Positions 47,511 through 59,699 are shown, counted from the first letter of the stretch. The stretch is DNA of 64,000 bases from Diphasiastrum complanatum (GCA_029204225.1 CM055100.1:33507645-33571644), one strand, 5' to 3'. The notes: generated by a model from the sequence alone, not told the origin. A program made the numbers and translations.

Positions 47511-50158
47511 TTAAACTAATACGAAAGCAATCGATAGAGCATAGACATATACCTGCAAGAGTAGGGAGCCTACGCCTCCTGCCCTCATGTTGTCCATGAT
47601 GCGTCGAACCACCTTGGTGTTGGTGTGGCAGTACACCAAGTCATTGCATCGCTCAGTCATCAGACGGTTCCGCCTGTTCGTGTGAACAAGGCTGAACGCT
47701 GACCAGTTCCGTTGGCACATGCAAGCAGAACAATCCTGCATTAATTGACAACCACTCGAGTGAGTACCGACCTTGTAGAGAAAATGCGAAAACTGGTTGG
47801 ATGAATGAGATTAGACAACATACCTGTAAAGGACTCGGAAGGCGAGCGTCCTTAGGTCTAGTTGTCTAGCGTCGTAGCTCTCTCACCATGATACCGGCAA
47901 GAGCCTGTTCTCTCGAACACGTGCAAGGTCCTCGCTGAACAGCCCCAGATAGTGCTTCAAATAGAGCAGTGATACGCATGAGTACAATTGAGTCTGCGCA
48001 AGGAAATTGAACGAACGAAAGCAAACGATAGAGCAAGAGTCTACATGTAATTGAGCCTCTGCTCCTCGAGCCTGCTGTGAATACCAGTGTCACTGTTGAG
48101 GAGGTGGATGTGTGAGAACCAGTCCGCACGTAGCTTTGCATCGCCATACTGCCTCTTGCTCTGATGCAGTATGTGGGCCACACTATGAATGGGCCGGTGA
48201 AACTTATCCCATCGTCACCGCCACAACCGCCTAATAGGCTCCAACCTGTGGACCATACCAGGTGGAGGCAATAATTACATACCATCGTGTTGTGGTAGCA
48301 GGACAAAACAGAGTGTGAAATGGAAGAAAGGATGGTGAGACAGAAAAAAGTTATAGTTGGCAGGGTTCAGCTCAGAACACTGGAGAGACTCGCCTATGTG
48401 GTCCACGAACTTGTATATGAGGCCCATCGTGCACCCCTCACGATCAACGAGCCTCAAAAAAGAGTAGATGGGACGCATGACATCCATCAGCTTCTGCATA
48501 TCCACCCAGAAAGGCTCCATGAAGAGGATGTCGTGGAGGGCCAATCCCTCTGGGGTCGTAGACAGGTCCATGGCGGTGAACTGTGCAGAAGTAGCCATGC
48601 GCCGCAAATCACCCTTGAGCTTGTGTAGCCACTCAAGCATGATGAACTGGAAGGCGAAGCGGGTGCGAGCGGGCTTCTTCAAGTTGAGCCTGCATTGACG
48701 AGAGGCACATATGAAATGAGCCAAAAAAGAAGAAGTATCTTGAACGAGCCAAAAAATAAGTAGCATCTTACCTACTGAATGTGCATAAAAGGGCAAGCAT
48801 GCAGTGCTTGCGTGTGACGAAGTCCACAACCGCAAGTGCCCTCGTGAGAATCTCACTGACCCAAGATAGGCGCCCAATGGAATGCAGGAGGAGGTCTAGT
48901 GATGTGCGACACATGTAGTCCACACAATGGAGGGGTACTCTACCATAAGAAGCTCCCCCATACCGCGGCAGTGGGACACATTGTCTGTCATAATCTTTCA
49001 TGATACGTTCACACGATCAGTTCACAGCTTGGAAACACATTGCAATCAATTGAAAACTATGCAAAACTTTTGTATCAACATTAAGCAGTAAATTTCCAAG
49101 CAACCAATGAAAGAAAATTTACCTGGACAATGCGTTGTGGCCCGACCTCCTCTATCACTTCGAGGATGATGCCGTAAATGTACTCGGCCAAATGCACTCT
49201 CCCTGCCTCGGAGGCATCGATGCTTCGCAGGAACATGAAATCGTAACATCTAGAAATATCACGTTGATGAGTGGACGTCTACGACGATCAGTCCACCCAT
49301 TAGCCATGATGGAACAGCCGTATCTATCCCAAGCCTCATGCAGTGTAGCCAGTCTCTCTCTGACTGATGCAACCCACTACTGGAGCAAAGGGCCGCATAG
49401 TGCATCGGTTGTGGGTGGTGTGTAGCTGGGCCCGTAGACTGCAACTTTCGAGATAGCCTATCGAAAGATGCGGAATGATGCCATGATAAAGGGGAGGTTT
49501 AGGTCATAGAACATCTGTGCTATGGTCCTGGTGGCCTCTCTGTGCTACCCCTCTCTGAAAGATCCCGGCATGGACATCTATCTGGTGCCTCGTGATGTGG
49601 ATGGCTGGGAGGATGTGGATGGACGATGCGGACCTGGAGGTGGTGGCATAGGTGTAGGTGTAGAAGCAGAGGATGTGGACGGGTCGTGCAGATTTGACGG
49701 TGATGGCACAGGCGTAGGTGCAGCAGTGGAGGTCGTGGATCCATGGGGAGTACTAGCGGAGGGGTATGGGTGGCTGTGGCGGTGGCGGTGGCAGTGGCAG
49801 TGGCGGGTGCAGATGCGACAGTGGGGGTGGGGGCGGTGGCGCTGGATGTACTAGTGGCAGGGTCGGTGGAAGTGGGTGCACCAATAGAAACAGAATCCGC
49901 GGCATCTGTGGACGGCTCATCGGGCTTAGCACCTGGCTCAGCACCTGGCTCAGCATATGCCTCGAGAATGTGATCCCTCTCCGTAGAGGGGATGACCATA
50001 CAAACGCCGATCCCGTAGCGTCCCCCGTGGGTCGGACTCGCAATCCCCCCAAATGTGCTCAAACCCGAGAGGCGTTCCTTGTGAACTGCTTTTGACAAAA
50101 AGTGCAACGCCACTTTTTGTCGGGCATCAACTCCACCTCATCCCAAATGGGATGAGCG

Positions 50159-50252
<94 letters not shown>

Positions 50253-50256
50253 GCAC
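47511..50256 (-). pseudogene. hAT transposase, near full length but decayed
   Basis: From high to low coordinates: a BED zinc finger (WDEVELMPDKKWRCTFCQ, about 50160-50060), with a stop replacing a residue just before the HL pair. A P/A/T-rich linker follows (about 49950-49520). The DDE/RNase H region shows YGCSIM near 49310, LRSIDASEAG near 49230 and CVAHHLDLLLHSIG near 48900. Then comes ARTRFAFQFIMLEWL near 48650, and the C-terminal dimerisation domain CQRNWSAFSLVHTNRRNRL near 47690. Frames shift between blocks; GT..AG introns explain some gaps but not the stops. Family role: cut-and-paste transposition with 8-bp target duplications. I could not define its termini. Confidence 0.85.
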
Positions 50257-50571
50257 ACAAATCTAGTATCTCTCTCTCTCTCTTCTCCTAGACCCCAAAC
50301 CCAAGCACCCTAAACCCTAAACCCTAAACTCACACACACACACCATGTCTCGTACACGTGCGCACACCCACAAATCCTCTCTCTCTCTGTCTCTCACACT
50401 CTTTGTCTCTTCCTCTCTCTCTCACACACACACAAATGACCACACACACACACACGTGATACACAAATCAACTAACCCACACACACACACACGCATAAAT
50501 TATCACACACACACAATCATCACATACACACACACAATACTCATCACAAACACACACACACACACACCATA

Positions 50572-50640
<69 letters not shown>
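50164..50640. repeat. (TC)n/(CA)n repeats with short CCCTAAA tract
   Basis: (TC)n at 50164-50208 is followed by (AC)n to 50250, scattered CACACA blocks to 50570, then (CT)n at 50573-50638. At about 50307-50329 there are three CCCTAAA units, the plant telomere repeat. Confidence 0.9.
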
Positions 50641-50645
<5 letters not shown>

Positions 50646-51500
50646 TCACTCTCTCTCTCTCCCTCTCCCGCCTTCTTTCTCTCCTCTCGGACTTCTCGGA
50701 CTTCTGCGGAACAGTCTACTGCCTGCACGCCTTTTTTTTTTTTTAATGCGTTTAGGGTCCGGACACGTTCTGGGCCCCGGACGTGTCCAGAAAAAAATTT
50801 AAATTTTTTTTTTGGACGCATCCAACCTCGTGTTCGGGGGTCGAACGCGTCCGGGTCCGGACATCGAACGCAGACGCAAAAAGTGTCAGAAATGGTGAAC
50901 TCCTGCAACTTTGTCGCAACACGAACAATACACAAAGGTCAAATGAGAACAATTCGCGACAGTCAACGTGTCTTTGACTCGAAGCACGAATGATTCGCGA
51001 ATCAATCGCGAATCGTAAACACAACTCTAGGACCACGAAACAAAAAGAGCGAAACAAACAAAGAGAAATCCTTCGCGCTGACAACTTTCAGCTCAACGGG
51101 CTTCATGCCCAGCTGAAACGAATAGCAACGACGAAGACTAACTAATTAGTTGATTAGTATTAACTAGTCTTTTGATTCTATGTTTAGCTATCTTGTAAAC
51201 TCCACATAGTGGAGGTATAAACAATCCTCTCTGGATCAGAAAAAAAAAAAAAGGAAGAGTGATAGTATATACAGAGATCTGTAAGAAATAGAGAGAGACG
51301 TAGCGAATAGAGTAAGAAAGCAAAAATTACCATAGTTGTGCATGAAAGTCTGCCAACGAGCAGAACACAGCAAAAGAGCAGAGAGTCAATCCGCCAACGA
51401 GCGAGACACTGACGATCTCGCTCCAAAACCAAACTGACAATATAGTCGCTCTATTTTGTGTATCTCTTGGCCTTGTGCTGTGTCTCCTGATTGCTAGAAT
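50641..51500. other. Unassigned DNA before copia-3
   Basis: The first part (50750-50870) is rich in GGTCCGGAC, GGACGCGTCC and related words that can pair with one another. The rest is probably copia-3 LTR. No gene is seen. Confidence 0.4.
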
Positions 51501-51711
51501 AAAACATGTTCTGTGATGCGTAGTCGAGTGTCTGGGATCCCGTAAGAGCTTTCGCACGAAAAGAAGATTCAAGGACAGAAAATTGTTTGCGAATCAGAAT
51601 AGAGGACGAACACAAAAAACAAGAAAGAAAAAGCGCTTTCGCGACATGGTATCAGAGCCGACAGGTTATCACTATTGATATCTTAGCAGTGATTCTTCCA
51701 GACAACACAAT

Positions 51712-52782
51712 ATGGCTACGACAATCCAGGCCAGAGTAGCAATCAGTCTTGATGGTGCAAATTACAAAATCTGGAAATTCAAAATCAAAACACTCCTAAA
51801 GGACGAAGGCATCTGGTCGGTGATTGAGCTCTCAGAGGTGCAGCCTCCAGAGGGAGACCCGAGGAGAGCTGAATGGATCATAAAGGATGAACGCGCAATG
51901 GCGATCATCATTTCGTCCATAAGTGAAGATCTACTCATGCAGATTGAATACTGCAAAAGCAGCCATGCAGCGTGGGATAGATTAAAACAGAAGTATGAAG
52001 TGAGGATTGCAGCTTCAGTCATGCACCTTCACAATCAGCTGCAATCCATACGATGGGATGGCAACCAGTTAGATCAGCATATTGAGAATATCAGAATGAT
52101 CTTCGCTCAACTCGCTGCATTAGGACATGAGCACCAGGTCCCAGCACCACAGTAGCTGATGTACTTCATGAAATCTCTACCGATGTCCTATCAGTTACTG
52201 AGAATGCTCATACTGAGTCTACCAGATATGACATTCGACAAAGCAGTCAGTCTTGTCGCTGATGAGAGACTGATGAGAGACGAAGGAGAGGGAAGCAATG
52301 ATCAAGAGAAGGCTCTCTTCACGAAAGGAAAGAAGAAGAACACAAACAAGCCAAGATTCAAGAAGACGAAGTCCTCAAATCAACAATCTTCTTTTTGTGA
52401 TCACTGCCACAAACCAGGCCATACGGCCAACAAGTGCTGGTTCAATCCAGCAATACCTTGCATGCACTACAAGAAGAAAGGGCATTCTACGTATGACTGC
52501 AAATTCAACCCAAAAAGGAAAAACAAAGATGAAAAGGCAAACGTTGCAGAGTCATCAAAGGATGTTGAAAGAGGTGACGAAGCTTTCACGATATTTGATG
52601 AAGCTTCAACAAGCTACTCTGAACACGACTACGATGTAGTCATCGATTCAAGAGCAACATCTCACATAACCTGCAACAAGAAAATCTTGAACAACTTTTG
52701 CGAACTCGAAAATGACAAAGTAGTGATTCTAGGCCATGGAAGTAGACACGATGTCAAAGGCATCGGCTCTCTACAGCTATGA
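51712..52782 (+). pseudogene. copia-3 Gag and protease
   Basis: ATG 51712 (MATTIQARVAISLDGANYKI) starts a typical copia Gag with YKIWKFKIKTLL and SHAAWDRLKQKY, stopped by TAG at 52153. The frame continues with a CCHC knuckle, CDHCHKPGHTANKC (near 52395), and a protease site VIDSRATSHIT (near 52640), where the usual Gly of DSGA is Arg. That substitution alone would be expected to abolish activity. The protease frame ends early at 52782. Confidence 0.85.
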
Positions 52783-54001
52783 ACACTGTCAGGCCAAGCA
52801 GAGCTGCCAGGAGCACTCTATGTGCCCTCACTCAGAGAGGATCTGCTATCTGTATCCAAGATGACAGATCTAGGCATTCGAGTTTTGTTCGACAGAAACA
52901 CTTGCCGTATGATCGAGAAGACGACAAACAAGTTGCTGAAGGTCGAATGCAGAGAAGGAAATCTCTACCAGGCCAAAATAATCAGCAACTCTAAAAGCAT
53001 ATTAAGTGCTTCAGAAAACGAAGATCAGCTCTGGCATAGAAGAATGTATCATCTGAACATGCGGAGCCTGTATGACATGAGCATAAAGGACATTGTCACA
53101 GATTTCAAGATTTCAAGGCCAGAGGCTGAGTTCTGCGAAGCTTGTCAGAGAGGCAAGCAACATCGGAATCCATTCACACACGAGGAAAGAAGAGCCAAAG
53201 AAGTTTTTGAGCTTGTCCACTCTGATGTGTGTGGACCAATGAAAACAGATTCGCTCTCAAGTTCGAGATATTTTCTAATAATCATAGATGGTTACAGCCG
53301 AATGACCACGATCTACTACTTGAAGAAGAAATCCAAAGTATTTAATTCTTTCAAGAAGTTCGTGGCATTCGCAGAGCGACACACCTCAAAAAATACAGAT
53401 CCTTAGATCTGACAATGGAGGCGAATACAAAAGCATAGAATTCTCAAGATTCTGCGAAGAACAGAGGATCAAACACCAGTTCACTCTTGCATACACACCA
53501 GAATACAACGGTGTGGCAGAAAGAAAAAACCAAACGCTAGTCGAAGGAGCCAGATGCATGATGGCACATGCTCAATTTCCGAGTCAATTTTGGGTCGAGG
53601 CAATAGCTGCAGCTGTACACCTGCAGAACAGATCTACAATGACAACGTTGGAGAACAAAACAACATATGAAATGTGGACAGGTAGAAAGCCTGATCTATC
53701 ATACGTACGAGTGTTTGGATGTGCAACATACAAGCACATTCCAAAGGAAAAGAGAAGCAAGCTCGATGACAAATTCGAGCAAACAATCATGGTTGGCTAC
53801 TCGAACGGAACACATGTGTACAGACTCTACGATCCAACCACAAAGAAGGTTGTTTCGAGCAGAGATGTGAAGTTCGATGAGTCCACATTCCCTGGACTGA
53901 AAGATGAAAGAGGCCATGAAATCTTCACACTGCTGCCTATTCAAGAGGGAGATCGAGGACATACATCAAATCAGAATGCATATCCCCAGACTCCAGAGTA
54001 G
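52783..54001 (+). pseudogene. copia-3 integrase
   Basis: The H-H-C-C finger is recognisable (LWHRRMYHLNM then CEACQRGKQHRNPF). The core shows SDVCGPM and IIDGYSRMT, RSDNGGEY near 53410 and GVAERKNQTL near 53515. A C-terminal domain follows (VRVFGCATYKHIPKEKR; MVGYSNGTHVYRLYDP). A frameshift at about 53400 separates the D and D,E parts. It runs to a stop at 54001. Confidence 0.85.
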
Positions 54002-54114
54002 CAGGAAGCAGAGGATCGACCCCACGAACAAGAAATGTTTGAGCAACGATGAAACGAACCTCGAAGGTCAACAAGACAAAGAAGAGCTCCAGACCGCTAT
54101 TCTAACAATCTTCA

Positions 54115-55020
54115 ATGGAGCAAAGACACGCAGTTCGAGTAGTGCAGCTTCACAGAAGAGCCAGCAACATACCAAAAGCCTATCCAGAGTCCATAGGGAG
54201 AATTCTGGAAGTAGGCAATGTTAGAGGAGATCGAATCAATGAGATATGGACATTAGAGCCACTACCAGAAAATAGAAAAATAGTTGACTACAAGTGGCTG
54301 TACAAGAAAAAGCTAAAATCAGATGGCACTATTGGTCGCTACAAGGCAAGGCTTGTCGCAAAGGGCTACACGCAGAAATATGGTGTCGACTATTTTGACA
54401 CATTCGCCCATGGTGAAGATGACAAGCATAAGGCTACTCCTTGCATACGCCACACAGTACAATCTGGAAATTCACCAAATTGATGTGAAAACAGCCTTTC
54501 TCCATGGAGATCTAGAGAAGGAAATCTTCATGAAGCAACCTGAAGGCTATGAAGACTCCGACAATAGACAATATGTCTGTCGATTGCAGAGATGCATCTA
54601 CGGTCTAAAACAGGCATCACGGGCCTGGTACAAAAAGCATGATGGTCTTCTAAAGTCTCTAAACTTCAATCCTACTCACCCAGACTGTAACGTCTACATT
54701 AAAAGAGTAGGAAAGGATTTTGTGATACTGACCATTTTTGTGGATGATTCGCTGATAATAGGAAATTCCTTGATGCTGATCAAAGAGACGAAGAGTCAGA
54801 TTTCTGAAAGCTACGAAATCACAGATCTTGGAGAAGCAATAAAATGCCTAGGGCTGGAGATCAACAAATGGCGAAATGCACTTGAGTTAGTCAGAATACG
54901 TCTAAAAAGTGCTGAAGCAGTACCACATGATGGACTGCAAAGAGAAAGCCACACCAATGATAGCTGGAGCCAAGCTCACGAAACAGGATTGCCCAAAAAC
55001 AGAAGAGGAAGAACAGAAAA
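54115..55020 (+). pseudogene. copia-3 reverse transcriptase, C-terminally truncated
   Basis: [20 protein letters not shown], then [30 protein letters not shown] (the YVDD position reads FVDD) and DLGEAIKCLGLEI. A frameshift lies near 54400 and another near 54900, after which sequence runs into LTR. The RNase H domain is missing. Confidence 0.85.
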
Positions 55021-55164
55021 TGGCACATGTTTTGTGATGCATAGTCGAGTGTCTGGGATCCCGTAAGAGCTTCTGCACAAAAAGAAGATTCAAAGACAAA
55101 AAATTGTTTGCAAATCAGAATAGAGGACGAACACAAAAAACAAGAAAGGCCGCGTCCAGCCCGG

Positions 55165-55174
55165 ACCCTCATGT

Positions 55175-55213
<39 letters not shown>

Positions 55214-55505
55214 CTATATATGTATATATATGTGTGTGTGTATATATATATATATATCTCTGTGTGTGTGTGTGTGTGTGTGTGTGTCTATTATAGAAAA
55301 ATAGAAATAAGCAAAATAAGCAAAAACACAGGCGAAATTAGATCACAGGATACACAAAATAATAATCACCTAGCTAGGAAGTGGATACCAAAGATAGCAT
55401 ATAAAAGAAAACCTGATTGGCTACAAAAGACAAAAGAACTGAATAGATCTTTAAGCTCTATCTTCTCGACTTCTTCACAATATTGCTTCTTCTACCTCTT
55501 CCTCT
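55165..55505. repeat. (TA)n/(TG)n microsatellites and spacer
   Basis: TA repeats at about 55177-55255 and TG repeats at 55260-55287, then A-rich sequence. No gene is seen. Confidence 0.85.
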
Positions 55506-55509
55506 AATT

Positions 55510-55785
55510 GAGCGAGGTTAGCTTCTTATATAGGATTCATGGGTTTCAAAGTCCGTTTCATTATTTTAATAGCACATTAGTTAGTGGCACATTTACAAGT
55601 AACAGTTGTTGGGACAGCTGGTATCCACTCAATAATATCTGCCAGGTGTTATGCACCAACTATAAGAATATTCACATTTTTACATAGTGGGTGTGACATC
55701 AGCTGGTATGACGCTTGTGAGTTGATGTCATTAAGTGTGTGAGCTGGCCAACTTTTGACCAACCATTTTGACCGCGTTCAAAGTG
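55510..55785 (-). promoter_or_regulatory. EPRV-3 intergenic region with TATA box
   Basis: On the minus strand this follows the EPRV-3 RNase H. It contains TGATGTCA-type words (near 55695 and 55725), equivalent to the activator-like sites of EPRV-1, and TATATAAG at 55525-55532. A PBS is not found, so the copy ends in the leader. Confidence 0.55.
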
Positions 55786-56900
55786 GTTTAGGTGGTGGAT
55801 ACAACTGGCTTAGGAAGTCTGCAATATTAATTTTTAATCCAGCAACATGCTGTGTCTGAAAATCGAAATGGTCAAACCATAACGACCATCAAATTAAACG
55901 GGCATTTCCAATTGCTTCGACATTCTTGCTTTGCAAAACTGATCTGAAATTCTTAAGGTCTGTTCTTAAGACAAACTGTTTCTATATCAAGGAAAATCGG
56001 AAAGCCGTGAAAGCATTCTTTGCAGCTAATATTTCTCGGTGAGGAGATGAATATCTACTCTGAGTAGGTGTGAAGCAGTGTTGGGCGGGTATATAGGATC
56101 ACGACTGGTATCAATAATGGGTATCAACATGGAATTACAAAACTGACCCACTGGTATATGATTTCTAATACCAAAGTTTAGAACCGGACACCCAGTATTA
56201 ACTATTTTACTCTTCATGTTGATACCCAGGTTTGGGAGATTTTGTGGATTTTTGTTGTGGTATCAATAGTAGTACTATTTTTTGTATTTTTTTTATATCT
56301 CAGATTTTTTATATTTTAAATTATGATATTACACTTTAAAAAATATATTTATAATAATTCGTATATTATGTTGATACTCGGGTTGATAACCGGCTGGTAT
56401 CACAAGGATTTTTTGTATTTTTTTTTATATCTCAGATTTTTTATATTTTAAATTATGATATTACACTTTAAAAAGTATATTTATAATAATTCGTATATTA
56501 TGTTGATACTTGGGTTGATAATCGGCTGGTATCACCCTTGTGATACCAGCCCGGTCTATACCAGTCTACAAATCCTATACCTCCTTATGTTGATACCCTA
56601 CTGGTATTACATTTTCTAAAAAACTGCAATACCCTGACCCGGCTGGTATCAAAAGTTTTGATACCCGCCCAACATTGGCGTGAAGCTGCCGGATGAAAAC
56701 CTACAGACTGCCAATGTTAAATCTGGCTATTCTTTTCTTAAAATAGCACCCCATGCTTGTAGACTAGCGTCTGTATAAACAATCACCTGTCCGTTGGGAG
56801 TTGTAGAGGTGGTAGGTTGGAACAGTAGTGTTTGATCAAGTCAATGCTTTGTTGATGTTGATGTGTGCACTGCTCTCAAGGCTCCTTTTGTTTGAGCAGA
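55786..56900 (-). pseudogene. EPRV-3 RNase H, split by a hAT-type MITE
   Basis: Upstream of the MITE the minus strand reads VIVYTDASLQAWGAIL, the first catalytic Asp region. Downstream it reads EILAAKNAFTAFRF, then HVAGLKINIADFLSQLYPPP. The 602-bp MITE and several stops disable it. This copy keeps the RNase H C-terminus better than EPRV-1. Confidence 0.8.
56076..56677. mobile_element. hAT-type MITE, 602 bp
   Basis: Termini are CAGTGTTGGGCGGGTAT and the complement of CAATGTTGGGCGGGTAT, flanked by 8-bp repeats GTGTGAAG (56068-56075) and GCGTGAAG (56678-56685). The CARTG start and 8-bp duplication are hAT hallmarks. Inside, GGTATCA/TGATACC words recur more than ten times, and a block of about 120 bp is duplicated in tandem. 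It has no coding capacity, so it would depend on a transposase elsewhere. Confidence 0.9.
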
Positions 56901-56955
56901 TGTCTGAGTGGTTGAGTGAGCATTGCAATATTTGGAATGCTCCAATTGATTCAAT

Positions 56956-57762
56956 TTAGCAACCGAAAAACTTTTGAATATCTGTAACAGATTCAAACTT
57001 TGTGGTGTCTATGATCTTTTGAAATACGTGTGGTTGGAGTTTAATCTTCCCATTGCAAATTGTTACACCTAAAAAATCGATTTTTGGTTTGAAGAACTGT
57101 ACTTTTTTATGTGACAGTACTAAACCATGCTTGTTGATGCAATTATAAAATTGTTCTAGATGCTCTAGATGCTGACTGAATGATTTACTAAAAATGAGTA
57201 AATCGGCAATGTATGCAATCATAAATTTTTGCTAACTCTGAAAAGATATCATCTATCTTTTTCTAGAATTCTGATGGGGCTTTAAATCGAATGGCATTAT
57301 GCCAGTCTTCTGGAAGGATTTTGAATTGCCAGGCACCTGACTTGAGATCAAATTTTGAAAATATACATGCACCTTGTATCTGATGTAATATATCATCTTT
57401 GAATGGCATGGGATATTTGAAATCTTTGAGATATTTGTTGAGGGGCTGATAGTTGATTACTAGTCTCTTTTTCCCTCTCTTGCTCAGCACGGTTGTTGAC
57501 ATAGATAGAAGGCTTTGCAGCTCCAATTGCTGTGACTAGGTTCAATGATTCCTTGCTTGAGTAGCTGCTTGATTTCTTCCATTAGAGGAGTTCTAAATCC
57601 AAAAAAGACCCTTGTAAAGATTCTTCTTATATTTTTTCTCAATTTTTTCTTACACATGGACCAATCAAAACACTCAAATTTGAAATCTACGTAACATAAC
57701 TTTTTGAGTCCACATTTTGATTCCACACTAAAAATGGCATAACTTTTTAGTGGTAAGTCCAA
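56956..57762 (-). pseudogene. EPRV-3 reverse transcriptase, damaged
   Basis: Recognisable blocks are LLKQGIIEPSHSNWSCKAF, RLVINYQPLNKYL, FSKFDLKSGAWQFKI, then YIADLLIFS where the catalytic box should read YxDD, and INFLGV-like IDFLGVTICNGKIKL. The stretch between the palm motifs (FGL..AP..FQ region) is partly deleted, and a frameshift lies near 57240. The lost Asp and the deletion mean no activity. A Stowaway-type MITE interrupts the N-terminal side. Confidence 0.85.
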
Positions 57763-57951
57763 ATTTAACGGAGTTTAGTGCATTGGAAAGCGCTTGACAA
57801 GGGCTTTCCAATGATATGTCACATGATATACTTCTAAGCTACGAATAAAAAGTTATGGCAAGTCAAAAGTATGAGTGTTATAATATTTTAATAATATAAA
57901 CTACATCTTGCACGAATTCTTAAAGGGTCTTTTTGGAGCTCAAAACTCCTC
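57585..57951. mobile_element. Stowaway-type MITE, 367 bp
   Basis: It begins GAGGAGTTCTAAATCC and ends with the complement of GAGGAGTTTTGAGCTCC. Similarity continues for about 33 bp (CCAAAAAAGACCCTT against CCAAAAAGACCCTT). It is flanked by TA on both sides (57583-57584 and 57952-57953), as expected for Tc1/mariner-derived MITEs. It interrupts EPRV-3 polymerase coding. Confidence 0.8.
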
Positions 57952-58117
57952 TAATGATTGCATAAACTCATGTCTGATGAGACATGTATGAATAGGATGC
58001 TTTTGTGGGGTTGCTATGTGGAACTTCAAGCAACCTGACGAAGTATTGTTCCTTTTCTCAAAATTGAAGAGGATTGTCGTTAGCATACTGCATAATCTTT
58101 TGAGAAATAGCTTCAAT

Positions 58118-58681
58118 CTAATTGTGATACTGCAATAGCTGAGATCTAAACCAAGTGAGGTATGTTTCTGAACAATAATTTATTTGGACTAGAGAAAGGT
58201 TGTTGCATTGTACAACTACAGGATTAACAAAGGAAAGGTTGTACTTGAATTGATCGTACGTAATCGTCAAACTTTCTCTTTTGAAAGAAAAACAACTGAG
58301 TCTTTGTAGAACATCATAACCAATAATAAAGTCTATAGAATGATGATTAAGACCTTTAAAATTGATATTCAGTTCTAATGAACCAAATCGAACTGGAATG
58401 GTAACACTCTGATGAAACAATCCAGCTTTACTATTGGAATAGATCACCTTTATTGGATTTTCTTCTTTCTGAATCGCGGAAGAAGGGAATAGCTTAAGAT
58501 TAGCACGGGCGATGGTTGCACCTGTATCTACCATGGCCATGAAGAAAGGTGACTGTTTGGGATTGATGACACATTGAATGTTGACATGTAGGACATAGAA
58601 AACAGACCTCTGTATTGTGTTGACGGTGTCTGACTGATGATCTGGGAAATCATAAAACCATTCTTCAAAGGATTTATTCAA
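58118..58681 (-). pseudogene. EPRV-3 aspartic protease region
   Basis: An open frame of 187 codons contains MAMVDTGATIARANLKLFP (D-T-G-A active site), NPIKVIYSNSKAGLFHQS, GSLELNINFKGL and FIIGYDVLQRL, aligned with EPRV-1 at 36040-36290. It is the longest uninterrupted viral frame in this copy. In the virus it would lie between the capsid region and the polymerase, as seen here. Confidence 0.85.
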
Positions 58682-58689
58682 AGTAGTCT

Positions 58690-59650
58690 AAAGAACAGTA
58701 ATGGGTTTGAGAGGAGGGATGTCTTCTTCAGAAGAGGTGGAGGAGTCTACTGAAGTAGGGTTAATGTCAAAGAGTAAGTTCTAAACTTGATGTAACTGAA
58801 TCTTTGCTTTATGAATGAATAGAATTTCAGCAATAGCTTCGCCTTTCTGTATTTGATAATAGATGGATGACAATGGTCTGAGGAGTAGAGTATGCTTGAA
58901 GTAACAACAAAAGCTTATGAGTCAACTGAAGTTTATGAATCGTCTAAACATAGTAATAATCTTCAGAAGGCTGAATAAATATTCCTGTATTGATGGTATA
59001 TGTTTCCTTTCTAGTAATAGGAATGTTGGCTCTGGCTTTGATCACATGATGATTCATAGTGGTCTTGATTTTCCAAAGTGGATTCTTTGCAATGAACACT
59101 GCAACATCTGGTAGAGTTTGATTTGCTGCATGAAAACATGCATCTTTGTTAGTTGGGCTGTAAGTGGGGGTTCTTGATAAAGGATGATTGAAAACGGAGG
59201 GTCTTCGGAGATTGTTTCTGGAAATAGGTGTCTCTGGTACATTTGGTTATTAGATTAGTGTAGGGGATTCAGCTTTACAGATTGGATTAGAGGGTGTGTA
59301 CGGAGGTGTTCTTGGGCATTGACTTGGTCTGGGAGATGAACGCTTCGGTGGTTCGGGCTGGGAACTGGGGATTGTCAAGGCATTCTTCTCATTGACGGAT
59401 GTACTGGGTGAGGTTTTCTGAAATATCTGAATGGACTTTGAGGTTGGAAATATCTGGAGTGATGATTGGTAGGGGTTTGTTCTGGCGAACTCATCTCTTG
59501 GATATTTTTAGCTGGAGTTCGTCCGACTAGTATATCTTATATTCTCGGACTAGGAAGTTGTTGATCAAGGGCGTGCTTGTGAGTGATCTTATTAGCCATG
59601 GGGAAGAAGGGTTTTGTGGAGGAAGGAGTGAACTGCCTTTGAAAATGGGC
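58690..59650 (-). pseudogene. EPRV-3 central polyprotein region, broken
   Basis: From 59650 downwards it reads EPRV-1-like words: DILVGRTPAK (near 59545), a P/H/R-rich stretch, ARANIP and ETYTIN equivalents (near 59020), and IAEILFIHKAKIQLH (near 58820). Stops are frequent. EPRV-1 35140-35830 is the matching region. The capsid part proper is absent, replaced at about 59690 by a plus-strand movement fragment. Confidence 0.65.
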
Positions 59651-59699
59651 TAATGAGAAGGATTCTTTTTTAGTGTAGGCAAGGGAGGTTGTCCGCTTA

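Larger units (their letters stand above)
51505..55146 (+). mobile_element. Ty1/copia element, copia-3
   Basis: The repeated end segment (51505-51640 and 55025-55146) includes TAGTCGAGTGTCTGGGATCC and CAGAATAGAGGACGAACAC and marks LTR sequence. The PBS TGGTATCAGAGCC is at 51647-51659. The 5' LTR may extend upstream to about 51130. The element reads gag-PR-INT-RT in copia order. The 3' end is collapsed: RT sequence at about 55020 runs straight into LTR sequence, so RNase H and part of RT are deleted. Confidence 0.85.

Noticed and set aside
50753-55168. AGGGTCCGG and CCGGACCCT as terminal inverted repeats of one element around copia-3
   Set aside because: The match is only 9 bp, there is no convincing target duplication, and the first site lies in a region where such words are common.
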